Assembly (NCBI GenBank): GCA_900541715.1
Contig: UQLI01000003.1
Span: forward strand, 1-64,000
Direction: 5' to 3'
DNA: 64,000 nt
Source of the DNA: an uncultured Collinsella sp.
Lineage (GTDB): Bacteria > Actinomycetota > Coriobacteriia > Coriobacteriales > Coriobacteriaceae
The notes under the pieces are model-generated. The model was not told the DNA's origin. It did not search any database and saw only the letters and a program-made list of their open reading frames with translations. Both the position numbers and the translations under genes were made by a program. Shown here piece by piece: positions 17,938-27,129 of this stretch; within the stretch, counting starts at the first letter, position 1; every line of letters starts with the position of its first letter.

Positions 17938-18951
17938 TTACGCCATCGGGACGCGGTCGTGGTTGACTTGGCTGTAGAACAGGCGCTGGATTTCGGTGGC
18001 ATCGCGTGACTGGCCGAGTGCCCACATGGTCTTGGCCACAAGCGTCTCGGTGGTCATGTCATCGCCGCGCAGAATGCCCGGATGATCGGCGTAAGCGCGG
18101 CCGACCTCATAAACGCCCAGATCGAGGCCCTCTTCGGGGACCTGCGTGGTCATAACGACGGTGCGGCCCGAATCGACCCAGCGGAAAATCGCCTCCTGGA
18201 ATGACTCGCCCGACTCGCCAAACTCGGGGATACCGCCAATGCCAAAGGTCTCCAGAATCACGGCGTCGTAGCTGTCGGCAAGGGCGTCGAGGATGCCCGG
18301 GTTTACGCCGGGCGTAAGCTTGAGTACAAATACGCGCGGGTCGATGCTGTCGTAGAAGCGCACCGGGTTTTCGCCCTGATGCGTGCCGTGAAGCCCGTTG
18401 CGCACGATGCGGTCGTTGCGGATGTAGGCAATGGGCGGATAGTTGACGCTAATGAACGCGTTAAAGCTCATGGTGCGCTGCTTGCGGGCGCGCGTGCCGG
18501 CAATGGCGACGCCACCAAACACAATCGACACATCGTGCGAATGCTCATCGAGCGCATAGAGCAGACTCTGGTACAGGTTGAGCTTGGCGTCGGTAAAGGG
18601 ATTGCCCATGGGCTTTTGCGAGCCGGTGAGTACGATGGGCTTGGGGCTGTCCTGAATCAGATAGGAAAGTGCTGCCGCGGTATAGCTCATGGTGTCGGTG
18701 CCGTGCAGAATCACGAAGCCGTCGTGGTCGGCATAGCCTTCGACGATGACGTCGCGGATACGCATCCAGTCACTGGGACGCATATTGGTGCTGTCGATGT
18801 TCATGGGCTGTACCACGTCGAGCTCGCAGAGGCCCGAGATCTCGGGGACGCTCTGGGCGAGCTCCTCACCGGTCAGGGCGGGGGAGAGGCCGTTGCCGTC
18901 CTCGGTCGATGCGATGGTGCCGCCCGTGGCGATGAGAAGTATGCGCTTCAT
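17938..18951 (-). CDS. ansA: L-asparaginase, type I (cytoplasmic-like)
   Basis: This 337-residue asparaginase hydrolyses L-asparagine to aspartate and ammonia. Catalytic blocks are ATGGTIASTEDGNG at the N-terminus (nucleophile Thr) and VILHGTDTMSYTAAALSYL (second Thr-Asp pair). VLTGSQKPMGNPFTDAKLN and LKLTPGVNPGILD match type I enzymes. No signal peptide is present, so it is probably cytoplasmic. It is divergent from guaA. Confidence 0.92.
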   Translation of the reverse strand: MKRILLIATGGTIASTEDGNGLSPALTGEELAQSVPEISGLCELDVVQPMNIDSTNMRPSDWMRIRDVIVEGYADHDGFVILHGTDTMSYTAAALSYLIQDSPKPIVLTGSQKPMGNPFTDAKLNLYQSLLYALDEHSHDVSIVFGGVAIAGTRARKQRTMSFNAFISVNYPPIAYIRNDRIVRNGLHGTHQGENPVRFYDSIDPRVFVLKLTPGVNPGILDALADSYDAVILETFGIGGIPEFGESGESFQEAIFRWVDSGRTVVMTTQVPEEGLDLGVYEVGRAYADHPGILRGDDMTTETLVAKTMWALGQSRDATEIQRLFYSQVNHDRVPMA

Positions 18952-19217
18952 GCTGGTATTCCTATCGTATTTGCCGCCGCAGGGGCGGAGTCGTTCGGCA
19001 GTATTGTGGCACAGGGCGACGAATGTTCAAACGTATTACATCATCTGTAACGTTTGGTAACACTTCAATTGTCGTCAAATAGGGCCAGGTCGTGCGTTTG
19101 CCGTGCGCTGATGGCTGCGAGGGACGAGAAACCCCATATAACGTGTACACTATGAACGCTATTTTCGTTCATTCACGCGGGCGGGCACCGGCTCCCCGCC
19201 AACAAGAGGGGGATACC

Positions 19218-20816
19218 ATGGATCAAAATGCTTCCGCAAAGGTCCTCGTACTCGACTTTGGTGCGCAGTACGGTCAGCTCATTGCCCGTCGCGTCCGCGA
19301 CCTCAACGTGTATTCCGAGATTGTCCCCTGCGACATCTCGGCCGACGAGATTCGCGAGATGAACGCCTCTGCGCTCATCCTTTCTGGCGGCCCGGCCTCC
19401 GTGTACGCCGAGGACGCTCCGTCCATCGACCCCGCCATCTTTGACCTGGGCCTTCCCGTCCTGGGCTTCTGCTACGGCCATCAGATCACGGCCGTGACGC
19501 TCGGCGGCAAGGTCGGCCACTCCGAGGTTGGCGAGTACGGCCGCGCCACCATCACGCGCACGGCCGGCGCCAAGCTCTTTAACTCCACGCCCATGGAGCA
19601 GACCGTGTGGATGAGCCACCGCGACGCCGTGTCCGAGGTGCCCGAGGGCTTTACCGTTACCGCCAGCACTGACGTGTGCCCGGTCGCTGCGATGGAGTGC
19701 CCCGAGCGCAAGATCTTCACCACGCAGTTCCACCCCGAGGTCAAGCACTCCGAGTACGGTCAGCAGCTGCTGAGCAACTTCCTGTTTGAGATCTGCGGCC
19801 TGGAGCCCAACTGGAGCATGGACAACCTGGTCGAGACCATGACGGCCGAGTTCCGCGAGAAGGTCGGTGACGACCGCGTGATTCTGGCTCTGTCCGGTGG
19901 CGTCGACTCCTCCGTCGTAGCTGCGCTGGGCGCTCGCGCCGTGGGCAAGCAGATGACCTGCGTGTTTATCAACCACGGCCTGCTGCGCAAGGGCGAGCCC
20001 GAGCAGGTGGAGGAGGTCTTCACCAAGCAGTTCGACGTCGACTTCATCCACGTTCACGCCGAGGACCGCTATGCCGAGCTTCTGGCCGGCGTGACCGAGC
20101 CCGAGGAGAAGCGCCGCATCATCGGTACGCAGTTCTGGAAAGAGTTCTTCGCCGTGGCGCAGCAGCTCGAGACCGATGGCAAGCCGGTCAAGTACCTGGC
20201 TCAGGGCACTATCTACCCCGACATCATCGAGTCCGGCGCTCGCAAGACGGGCGGCAAGACGGCCACCATCAAGAGCCATCACAACCTGATCCCGTTCCCC
20301 GATGGCGTGCACTTCGACCTCATCGAGCCGCTCGATCACTTCTTTAAGGACGAGGTCCGCGCGCTTGGTCTGGCGCTGGGCCTGCCGGCTCACATCGTGT
20401 TCCGTCAGCCCTTCCCGGGCCCGGGTCTGGCCATCCGCATCATCGGTGCGGTCGACAAGGAGAAGCTCGAGATTCTCAAGAACGCCGACGCCATCGTGCG
20501 CGAGGAGCTCGACGCCTACAACCAGCGTCTGTTTGAGCAGACCGGCGAGCGCAACTCCGAGCATAGCTGCTGGCAGTATTTCGCGGTTCTGCCCGACATT
20601 AAGTCCGTGGGCGTCATGGGCGACGAGCGTACCTACCAGCGCCCGATCATCCTGCGTGCCGTCGAGTCCAGCGATGCCATGACCGCCGACTGGGCCAAGC
20701 TGCCCTACGACGTGCTGGCCCGCATTTCCGGCCGTATCGTGGCCGAGGTCCCCGGCGCCAACCGCGTGTGCTACGACATCACGTCCAAGCCGCCCGCGAC
20801 CATCGAGTGGGAGTAG
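19218..20816 (+). CDS. guaA: GMP synthase (glutamine-hydrolysing)
   Basis: The 532-residue enzyme makes GMP from XMP, ATP and glutamine. An N-terminal class I amidotransferase (about 8-200) shows LDFGAQYGQLIARRVRD, nucleophile Cys in GFCYGHQ and the FHPEV histidine/glutamate. The ATP pyrophosphatase domain has the PP-loop LSGGVDSSV. The C-terminal dimerisation domain ends RVCYDITSKPPATIEWE. I chose the ATG at 19218 behind AAGAGGGGG; an earlier in-frame start adds 42 residues unlike GuaA. No purine riboswitch is recognisable upstream. Confidence 0.96.
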   Translation: MDQNASAKVLVLDFGAQYGQLIARRVRDLNVYSEIVPCDISADEIREMNASALILSGGPASVYAEDAPSIDPAIFDLGLPVLGFCYGHQITAVTLGGKVGHSEVGEYGRATITRTAGAKLFNSTPMEQTVWMSHRDAVSEVPEGFTVTASTDVCPVAAMECPERKIFTTQFHPEVKHSEYGQQLLSNFLFEICGLEPNWSMDNLVETMTAEFREKVGDDRVILALSGGVDSSVVAALGARAVGKQMTCVFINHGLLRKGEPEQVEEVFTKQFDVDFIHVHAEDRYAELLAGVTEPEEKRRIIGTQFWKEFFAVAQQLETDGKPVKYLAQGTIYPDIIESGARKTGGKTATIKSHHNLIPFPDGVHFDLIEPLDHFFKDEVRALGLALGLPAHIVFRQPFPGPGLAIRIIGAVDKEKLEILKNADAIVREELDAYNQRLFEQTGERNSEHSCWQYFAVLPDIKSVGVMGDERTYQRPIILRAVESSDAMTADWAKLPYDVLARISGRIVAEVPGANRVCYDITSKPPATIEWE

Positions 20817-20850
20817 AACAGACGTTCGATTCTATGCTATAGTGTTTGCC

Positions 20851-20884
20851 AATGGGCGCGGCATCTTCCGAATCCGCGCCCATT
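20851..20884 (+). terminator. hairpin after guaA
   Basis: The 11-bp arms AATGGGCGCGG and CCGCGCCCATT have a 12-nt loop. The hairpin is followed by GCTATA, not a T-run. It probably marks the guaA 3' end. Confidence 0.6.
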
Positions 20885-21071
20885 GCTATACGGGCCTTAC
20901 GATGACGAGCTGACGATCATAGGCGCCATGCGTGCATTTGCGGCGGAACGGGGATATGCGCCCGACTTCTCCGAATCCCGCCTCTGTCACGAGATTTACC
21001 TCTCCGACCCGCGCAAGTACGCGCCGGAGAAGCTCAAGACCGTGATTCGCCATCCCATCAAGCCGATTTAG
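20883..21071 (+). pseudogene. C-terminal fragment of a GyrI-like small-molecule-binding protein
   Basis: The 62-residue frame ends SRLCHEIYLSDPRKYAPEKL followed by KTVIRHPI, the characteristic tail of GyrI-like domain proteins. The rest of the domain (about 150 residues) is missing. It begins on TTG with no ribosome site, inside the guaA terminator hairpin. It marks the left edge of the accessory region. Confidence 0.6.
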
Positions 21072-21230
21072 CGAAACGAGCGCCGCCGTGCGGTCCGGCT
21101 TTTGGGATTTATCAATTGGTAGTCCGCGTCGATCGAGCAAGCTGCCCTGCCTCCCGGCAGGTGCGTAATCCCCTTGGTCGATCCGTCTCGAGGTGCGCTC
21201 TTTGCTCATCTTGTGGCGTGGAGTTACGAT

Positions 21231-21265
21231 ACTCCTAAAAGTGTAACCAGATTCGAGTTTTAGGA
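21231..21265. promoter_or_regulatory. inverted repeat before the DUF4143-type ATPase
   Basis: CTCCTAAAA and TTTTAGGAG are exact complements about 17 nt apart. The right arm contains the AGGAG ribosome site of the downstream gene, so pairing would hide it. This could be a translational switch, or the site could be coincidental. Confidence 0.4.
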
Positions 21266-21272
21266 GCAGCTT

Positions 21273-22538
21273 TTGAAGGGTGGCAGACTCAGGAACCGCG
21301 ATAGATACCTCGAGGAGGCGATGCTCTTCCGTGACACCGACCTCATCAAGGTGATCACGGGCGTGCGCAGGTGCGGCAAGTCGAGCCTTCTCGATCTAAT
21401 TAGGATGGCCGTCGAGTCTGAAGGAGTCGCTGGCCGCGGCTTTGTGAGCGTCAACCTGGAAAGCAAGGGTACGGGCATCAAGACGGAGGACCAGCTTTAT
21501 GATTACGTTCGCGGGCGCCTGTCGGACAAGGGTCGCACCTACGTTTTCATAGACGAGCCCCAGAGAATCGATGGCTGGCAGGATGCGGTCAACGCAATGA
21601 GGATCGACTTCGATTGCGACATCTACCTCACGGGCTCGAATGCGTATCTTCTCTCGAGCGAGCTGGCCACCTATCTCTCCGGGCGCTACGTAGAGGTAAA
21701 GATGCTGCCCCTGTCCTTCTCCGAGTTCGCCGACTTCTGCGGAATCGAGTTCGTATCGGGAACTTCGGTGGCTCTCACTCCCGAGGGGGATCCCGTTCTC
21801 TTCGACGACATGCTTACTCGTTACCTTGAGTACGGGGGCATGCCAGCCATCGCATCCCTCTCGACGACCCAGGCGCAGCACTCGGCGTACATGTCCGGCG
21901 TCTACGAAGCCATCGCCGTGCGTGATATTGTCAACCGTGAGCGCGGGAAGGGCAAAAGTGCGGTGACTGACCCTTCCCTGCTGCGCCATGTGGCCGAATT
22001 CCTGGCGGACAACATCGGCAACGAGTGCTCGTCGAGTCGAATCGCCGGCGCGTTAACTTCTGCGGGGCCGAAGACCACGAACAAGACCGTTTCCTCGTAT
22101 GTGGGTGCGCTTGAGGAGGCCTTCCTGTTCTATCGTGCCACGCGTTACGATTTGCACGGCAAGGCGCTCCTCAAGACGAACCCAAAGGAGTACATCGTCG
22201 ACACCGGCTTCAGGACCTGGATGGCCGGCTATAGGGTCACGGATACTGGCCGTCTGTTCGAGAACGCCGTGTATCTCCAGCTGCTCTACGAAGGATGGAG
22301 CGTGCATGTGGGCAAGCTCTATGGCAAGGAAGTCGACTTCGTTGCGACGAAGGACGGGCGCGTGCTCTACGTGCAGGCGACTGACGAGATGTTCGCAAGC
22401 GAGACCAGGGAGCGAGAGATCGCCCCTCTGAAGTCGATACGAGACAACCACGAGAAGATCGTGGTCGTGAGGCAGGGTTCCTACGACACGGATATCGACG
22501 GCATCCGCATCGTGAGCGCGAGGGACTTTTTCCTCTAG
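21273..22538 (+). CDS. AAA ATPase with DUF4143 C-terminus
   Basis: This 421-residue protein has an N-terminal AAA_14 P-loop (ITGVRRCGKSSLLDLI, about 28-43), Walker B-like TYVFIDEPQR and sensor segment IYLTGSNAYLLSSELATYLS. The C-terminal DUF4143 half (about 230-420) ends with a restriction-nuclease-like fold (LYGKEVDFVATKDGRVLYVQ). The start is TTG behind AGGAG, which sits in a hairpin arm. Such ATPases are common and poorly understood, often in accessory DNA. Two C-terminal fragments of similar genes lie at 37012 and 39359. Confidence 0.85.
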   Translation: MKGGRLRNRDRYLEEAMLFRDTDLIKVITGVRRCGKSSLLDLIRMAVESEGVAGRGFVSVNLESKGTGIKTEDQLYDYVRGRLSDKGRTYVFIDEPQRIDGWQDAVNAMRIDFDCDIYLTGSNAYLLSSELATYLSGRYVEVKMLPLSFSEFADFCGIEFVSGTSVALTPEGDPVLFDDMLTRYLEYGGMPAIASLSTTQAQHSAYMSGVYEAIAVRDIVNRERGKGKSAVTDPSLLRHVAEFLADNIGNECSSSRIAGALTSAGPKTTNKTVSSYVGALEEAFLFYRATRYDLHGKALLKTNPKEYIVDTGFRTWMAGYRVTDTGRLFENAVYLQLLYEGWSVHVGKLYGKEVDFVATKDGRVLYVQATDEMFASETREREIAPLKSIRDNHEKIVVVRQGSYDTDIDGIRIVSARDFFL

Positions 22539-22627
22539 GGCCATGCGATTCATCGCGAGGCAGTTAGGTCAAGTGAGAAACATGCCTGACATCGGTTTGC
22601 TGACGATCTAAAACAGTAAGGAGAAGC

Positions 22628-24145
22628 TTGGACAATCGCAAAATCGAGCAGAACGCGGTCAATGCTGTCAAGCAGGCTTTCGGCGATGTCGCTTGCGTCT
22701 ATGCGTATATAGATGAGAACGACAAGACCGAATGCACCGACGGGCACCTGCAAGTCTACTCGTCTTCTTCCTTCACGATTGAGACCGTTGAAGGCCAGTT
22801 GCCGCTTCAGGTCAAGGGGACCACTTCGAAAAGAAAATCGGACCGACCTAAGCGGCAAGTTCGAGTTTCAGACCTCAGGCACTATCTCAACATTGCTGGA
22901 GGCTGCATCTATTTTTACGTCTACTGTGGGAGCGAGGCTCGTTCAGCGGAGGTTTTCTACAGACTTTTGCTTCCCTATGACCTAAAGAAGATTCTGGCCG
23001 ATATTCCGGAGCAACAAGAGCGCATCTCTTTGCGTTTCGACCGGCTTCCATCAGACGCGGCGGAATTGACGCGGCTTGTCAGAAGGGCGGTCAAGGACAG
23101 AGCAAAGCAGCGAGCAGTCGCTGGCATCGCCCCCAAGACAATCGAGGAATTTAAGGACGCCGGCCTTTGCTTTGATGAGTGCGAGTTTGGAATCGAGCTG
23201 CTCGAGGGCGAGTCGCCCGCAAGCTTGGCTCCATACAGGAACGGGCTGTATATCTACGGGAAGAGCCCCTGGGGAGAGCTGTATCCCTTGAATAAGCTTG
23301 AAAACATAGTTGGCGTCGCGATTGGGTCTCGGCATGACGTCAGCTCTGGTGATGTTTCCCTAAATGCGGTGGTCATGGCCGGAGAAAATGAGAATGGCGA
23401 GCACGTTTTCTTCAGGGGTTTCGACATATGCCTCTCCACCAACACAATCACCCTCAGCGAGACCGGAACTCTTGTCGAGCGCATGGAAGAGTTGGCCCTC
23501 ATGCGCGCATTGATGCAAACCGGTACGCTTTCCATAGACGGAAGCGGCTTTGCTCGCGGGTGCAAGTTGAGCGGAGGCGACCTCGACGCCCTTGAGAGTC
23601 GATTGCAGTCGCTGGAGATTATCAAGCGGGTTGTCGACGCTCTTCATTACAAGCCAGAGCTCGACATCAGTGCGTTGACCACTCAGGATTTAAGAAACAT
23701 CGAGACAATTTACAAGGGATTGGTTGAGAACGCACCCCTCCACTACAAGGATCGGCAAAACGGATTCGGATATATCAATCTGGGGAACCATCCGATTAAG
23801 CTCGTGTTTTACCAAGTATCTGAAGATATGTACCGAATGGTCGATGGGCTTCGACTGGATGACCTGACGGTCTCGGTGTTCTTCCGGGGCGAGGGGGATG
23901 CCCCCGTAGTCGTCGCGCCTCTGTTCGTCCAAACGATGCAGGACTATATGAGGCTTGCCAATATCGATGCCGAGGTGTTTGCCGCTACGTTGAAGCAGTA
24001 TCCAGTCACCGAAGTTAGCTCTGCCTACGTCAACGACAAGATGCTTGAAATGCTATCAGCCTACGATCAAGATGCGTGCTGTAAGGAAGAGTTGCTGAAA
24101 TGCTGCGAGATGACCGTAGACGCCCTGGAAGCTTTTGCGGATTGA
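22628..24145 (+). CDS. DUF4365-type protein with long C-terminal extension
   Basis: In this 505-residue protein, residues about 1-150 resemble DUF4365 (EQNAVNAVKQAFG, DGHLQVYSSSSF, LPLQVKGTTSK). The D..QVK pattern fits a PD-(D/E)xK nuclease core. The C-terminal 350 residues are unrecognised. The start is TTG at 22628 after AAGGAG. The next 73 codons downstream stay open in the same frame past the TGA stop. The AT content is higher than in flanking core genes, which suggests transfer. A role in DNA or RNA defence is a guess from the domain and neighbours. Confidence 0.65.
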   Translation: MDNRKIEQNAVNAVKQAFGDVACVYAYIDENDKTECTDGHLQVYSSSSFTIETVEGQLPLQVKGTTSKRKSDRPKRQVRVSDLRHYLNIAGGCIYFYVYCGSEARSAEVFYRLLLPYDLKKILADIPEQQERISLRFDRLPSDAAELTRLVRRAVKDRAKQRAVAGIAPKTIEEFKDAGLCFDECEFGIELLEGESPASLAPYRNGLYIYGKSPWGELYPLNKLENIVGVAIGSRHDVSSGDVSLNAVVMAGENENGEHVFFRGFDICLSTNTITLSETGTLVERMEELALMRALMQTGTLSIDGSGFARGCKLSGGDLDALESRLQSLEIIKRVVDALHYKPELDISALTTQDLRNIETIYKGLVENAPLHYKDRQNGFGYINLGNHPIKLVFYQVSEDMYRMVDGLRLDDLTVSVFFRGEGDAPVVVAPLFVQTMQDYMRLANIDAEVFAATLKQYPVTEVSSAYVNDKMLEMLSAYDQDACCKEELLKCCEMTVDALEAFAD

Positions 24146-24154
24146 GAGGCAACC

Positions 24155-24376
24155 CTGATAAATCGATATCAAATTGCCGCTCGAAAGCGAGATCTTACTA
24201 GCGAGGAGAAATCTGAGTTAATGGCAATCCAGCTGAATTCAGATAGTGCGCTGTCGAAAGCATGCGCAGCAGCCTTGCGCGGAGACTCGGACATGGCCTC
24301 TGCGCTCAGAGCGTCACTTGACGAAGAGGCACGAACGACGCTCGGCTCATGGCCGATCGGCCGTTTCTTCGCATAA
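24155..24376 (+). CDS. small ORF with CTG start, in frame with the upstream gene
   Basis: A 73-codon open frame begins 9 bases after the TGA of the DUF4365 gene and in the same frame. It encodes a helical, charged protein (NRYQIAARKRDLTSEEKSEL near its start, WPIGRFFA at its end). GAGAGG precedes a CTG at five-base spacing; the first ATG (24221) would leave only 51 residues. Options are a CTG start, a mutated ATG, or reading through TGA to give a 580-residue protein. I do not recognise the family. Confidence 0.5.
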   Translation: MINRYQIAARKRDLTSEEKSELMAIQLNSDSALSKACAAALRGDSDMASALRASLDEEARTTLGSWPIGRFFA

Positions 24377-24404
24377 GACCGCATAGACTTTTTGAGGCAT
24401 CAAA

Positions 24405-24989
24405 ATGAAGCTACTCGTCGAATCGATTAGAAATGCGGTTGAGAAAGACTGCCTTATCCCAGCCCTTATGTCTTCCCTTACCATTCCCGACGCCATGGGG
24501 CAGCTTCTTTATCCCAATCTCGTCCTTCATAACGGGAAGAGAGCGGCGGGGCGGCAGTATGTGAAGTGGTTTGATGACTGGGCGGCAAACGACTTCCTGT
24601 TTTCGGGAGACCCCTCGAACGAAGGTGAAACGATTCCAGGTCAAATCTTTAATGGGAAGATGTGCTGGAAGCTCCGGTGCTCCCTGTTGCATTCAGGCGA
24701 CTACGATGTGTCGGTCGATGCTCCCGAGAAAGACGAGAGCTTCGACTACGACTACAAGTTCGAGCTTGTCCTCCACGGGTGCAACGCCCTCTGCTCTTCC
24801 TGGCCGTCGCCCAAGAGCGGGATGCGTGCGACTAAGAGCGTGACGTTCCGCGTTGATGCGGCGTCGCTCGCGAGCTCGCTGTGCAACGCCGCGGAGGCCT
24901 GTCTTAAAGAAACGGGCGAAACGGTCAGTTACCCCAATCTGGAGTTATTCGACGTGGCTGCATGGGCGGATAGATTCAATACTTGCTGA
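24405..24989 (+). CDS. uncharacterised 194-residue protein of the DUF4365 cassette
   Basis: This soluble protein has a mixed helical/strand profile with conserved-looking blocks IPDAMGQLLYPNL, YVKWFDDWAAND and CWKLRCSLLHSGDYD. The LRCSLLHSG block resembles a family of short hypothetical proteins seen in accessory DNA, but I cannot name it. The start ATG at 24405 has no strong ribosome site (AGGCATCAAA). It is 28 bp downstream of the small ORF and in the same orientation, so the three genes probably form one transcript. Confidence 0.6.
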   Translation: MKLLVESIRNAVEKDCLIPALMSSLTIPDAMGQLLYPNLVLHNGKRAAGRQYVKWFDDWAANDFLFSGDPSNEGETIPGQIFNGKMCWKLRCSLLHSGDYDVSVDAPEKDESFDYDYKFELVLHGCNALCSSWPSPKSGMRATKSVTFRVDAASLASSLCNAAEACLKETGETVSYPNLELFDVAAWADRFNTC

Positions 24990-25231
24990 GCCATCTCGTC
25001 AAACTCCTTGTGTGCTAAACGTTGGTGTTGGCGCCCCGGAAAAGGGGTGTGGCCAGCGCCTAGAATCTTCAGCTACCACGCTGAGACGATAGGAGATGAC
25101 CACATGGACACTATGGCGCACGAGGCGCCCGCGACGCCGTTGCTTGCGTTTCGCTATCGCTGCTCGAAGCGTGTCGCTTGGGGCCCTGGCCGGAGGAGAG
25201 ACGACCGCTCCCTGCGAGACTGCGGAACCAC

Positions 25232-25906
25232 CTATATCCGCTTGCTGCGGGCTTGCTTGAACCAGTTCCTCTTGAAAGAACCTATACCTCCGAAGAACTT
25301 GTTGTACGTCTCACCGTTCTCCTTGGCCTCGTACTTGACCAAGGCAAGTTCGATGGTGCAGAGGTAATCCGCCACTTGCTCGAGGCGGTAATCGGTCATC
25401 GAGGTCTTGCGGCGTCGGACGACCCCTTTTGAGAGGACCTTGCCCACCGAGCGGTCAAGCGCCTGTATGACAATGTCCTGACCGTTGTCGTAGTAAACCT
25501 TCACATCGTCGAAGGATTGAAAGAAGCCCAGGTGTTCAATCATGGCAGAGGAGATATCGCGCCCCATACGTTCCATTAGCCTTGCCGGGTCTTCGAACTG
25601 GCTGCGGTGGTAGACGAACGTGATATAGGAAATGGGAAGTTTGCGGACGAACGAGGAGAAACGGGCGAGCATAACCTTGCGCTGCTCGATGTCAAGAAAC
25701 TCATAGTCCTTGTGCCCGTTCACGAGAGGCTCGGAGTGAAACGGAATGTTAGGGAGATCGGCCCTGACAAGCTTGGCCTCATAGCCCGTGACCGCCTCAG
25801 CGATGCTGCCTTCCTGGTCGTGAAAGACGAGTACGAGCGGGTAGTAGCGAGCTTTGCCGCCGCGGTCGCCGCTCTCGTCGACGAAGATGCTGAGCTCCTT
25901 GGCCAA
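25232..25906 (-). CDS. DUF3800 domain protein
   Basis: This 224-residue protein opens with ELSIFVDESGD, the hallmark of DUF3800, whose fold is RNase H-like with acidic residues. ALDRSVGKVLSKG and YRLEQVADYLC follow, also typical. The start is TTG at 25906 after AGGAG. A terminator hairpin lies 24 bp upstream on the same strand, so it has its own promoter or is attenuated. DUF3800 genes are common in islands; the function is not established. Confidence 0.85.
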   Translation of the reverse strand: MAKELSIFVDESGDRGGKARYYPLVLVFHDQEGSIAEAVTGYEAKLVRADLPNIPFHSEPLVNGHKDYEFLDIEQRKVMLARFSSFVRKLPISYITFVYHRSQFEDPARLMERMGRDISSAMIEHLGFFQSFDDVKVYYDNGQDIVIQALDRSVGKVLSKGVVRRRKTSMTDYRLEQVADYLCTIELALVKYEAKENGETYNKFFGGIGSFKRNWFKQARSKRI

Positions 25907-25929
25907 TGGGGACTCCTAATGGAATGGAT

Positions 25930-25957
25930 AAAAAAATAGCCGGGGGACTCCCCCGGC
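25930..25957 (-). terminator. terminator just upstream of the DUF3800 gene
   Basis: On the minus strand the 8-bp stem GCCGGGGG/CCCCCGGC with a 3-nt loop is followed by TATTTTTTT. It may end the excisionase transcript or attenuate the DUF3800 gene. Confidence 0.8.
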
Positions 25958-26099
25958 ACTTGGAGGTAGCTTAATGAGCCACCAACAACCTTATAGCGTG
26001 TGCTGGCGGTGAGTGCAAGAGGGGAACGGGATGAAACCGCTGTTGATAGTGCCCCTGAAATAGATTCGCAGCTTCTTCAAGATTACGGAACACGAGAAT

Positions 26100-26270
26100 T
26101 TATCGTCGGAGCTGGTTTGCGATAACAACCCGAAGCTTGCCTTTGTCTGTATGAACCTGATTCAGAGGCGCAGTGACACCATCCACGAGGGCGTGCCTGA
26201 GCTCCTTTCGTCTCGAGGCTCCCTCGCGTGCCCGGCCGCGGGCGGCTCCTGGGGCGGTCGCCGCCGTCAT
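26100..26270 (-). CDS. 56-residue basic ORF coupled to the excisionase gene
   Basis: The ATG overlaps the excisionase stop as ATGA, indicating translational coupling. The product is arginine-rich (GAARGRAREGASRRKELRHA) and ends VVIANQLRR. No family is recognised; it may be a remnant of the next gene of a mobile element. Confidence 0.4.
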   Translation of the reverse strand: MTAATAPGAARGRAREGASRRKELRHALVDGVTAPLNQVHTDKGKLRVVIANQLRR

Positions 26271-26485
26271 TTTCTCCCGCTCCTCGACTCGATGTAGGCG
26301 TCCACTGACGCCCTCGACACCAGGAGCTTCCTTCCGAGCCTGTACGAGTCGATCTCTCCCGACCAGATGAGGTCGTATGCCTTGTTTCGGCTTGCCCTCA
26401 TGTACTCCTGCATCTCGATTACCGTCATCCATTCGTCGCGATTTTGGTTGCCCTCGGGTGCGGCGCATTCGGCTGTGCGTGCCAT
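26267..26485 (-). CDS. excisionase-type MerR-like HTH protein
   Basis: The 72-residue protein contains the excisionase HTH (MTVIEMQEYMRASRNKAYDL) and RLGRKLLVSRASVDAYIE, where RLGRKLLVSR forms the wing. I chose the ATG at 26485 behind TTGGAGG; longer forms add basic residues. Excisionases usually neighbour an integrase, but none is found in this window, so this is probably a decayed integrative element. Confidence 0.8.
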   Translation of the reverse strand: MARTAECAAPEGNQNRDEWMTVIEMQEYMRASRNKAYDLIWSGEIDSYRLGRKLLVSRASVDAYIESRSGRK

Positions 26486-26691
26486 GGTTCCTCCAATCTT
26501 CCCGTGCGGCACCGCGCGAGCACGCCGCACGGCACCGTGTCCCTTTTCGTCTGCGCGACGATTGAACCGCCCGATGGCGATTGGTGAGCACGGCGGGAGC
26601 GGAGACGGGTCGAGGTGGGTCGAGCTGGTCGTGCCTTCACGAAACGGCCATGAGCCGCGTGCCTTAGCTGGCAGCTAAGTTCCCGAAAAGT

Positions 26692-26714
26692 AAAAGGCGC
26701 CCATGCGGGCGCCT
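26692..26714 (-). terminator. terminator upstream of the excisionase
   Basis: The 8-bp stem AGGCGCCC/GGGCGCCT has a 4-nt loop and reads into TTTTACTTTT on the minus strand. A related but broken hairpin occurs near 27888. Confidence 0.75.
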
Positions 26715-27129
26715 GCCTAGTAGCTGGAGTTGTTCGGTTGTGGTCGGAATGCTCGTCTTCCGCGGTGCTGTCGTCCGGGGTCCGGCATCTGTCGTTCGCC
26801 TCTTCTGTCGTGTTTGGTGTTGCGTGTTCTGCGAGCGACCTTGCGCGGGCCTGCCGGCCCGTTGCCCCAGGTGCACCCGGATAAATGGTACCCATCCGTT
26901 GGAACATGGACATCGCGGGAGGGCTGTTTGGGCAAGCTAGGATGGATGAGCGGCGGGGTTCTAAATGCAATAATTCGAGCTAAAGGGCCTTGTACTCTCT
27001 TTTGTAAAACGCGAGGGTGCAATAAACTCGACGATCCCCCTGAACCTTTTCTGAACGAATCAGCTCTTAGGCGGTATGACGCGACACGCATCGGTAGTGC
27101 TCGGACTGGGTTAGTCATCGAGTGGGTAT

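Noticed and set aside
19023..19217. Purine riboswitch before guaA
   Set aside because: No purine aptamer core (such as the conserved three-way junction) is visible.
25104..25367. Plus ORF starting MDTMAHEAPATPLLAFRY with a good AGGAG site
   Set aside because: After about 40 codons it runs antiparallel into the DUF3800 gene; likely a fragment. Kept out for lack of any family match.
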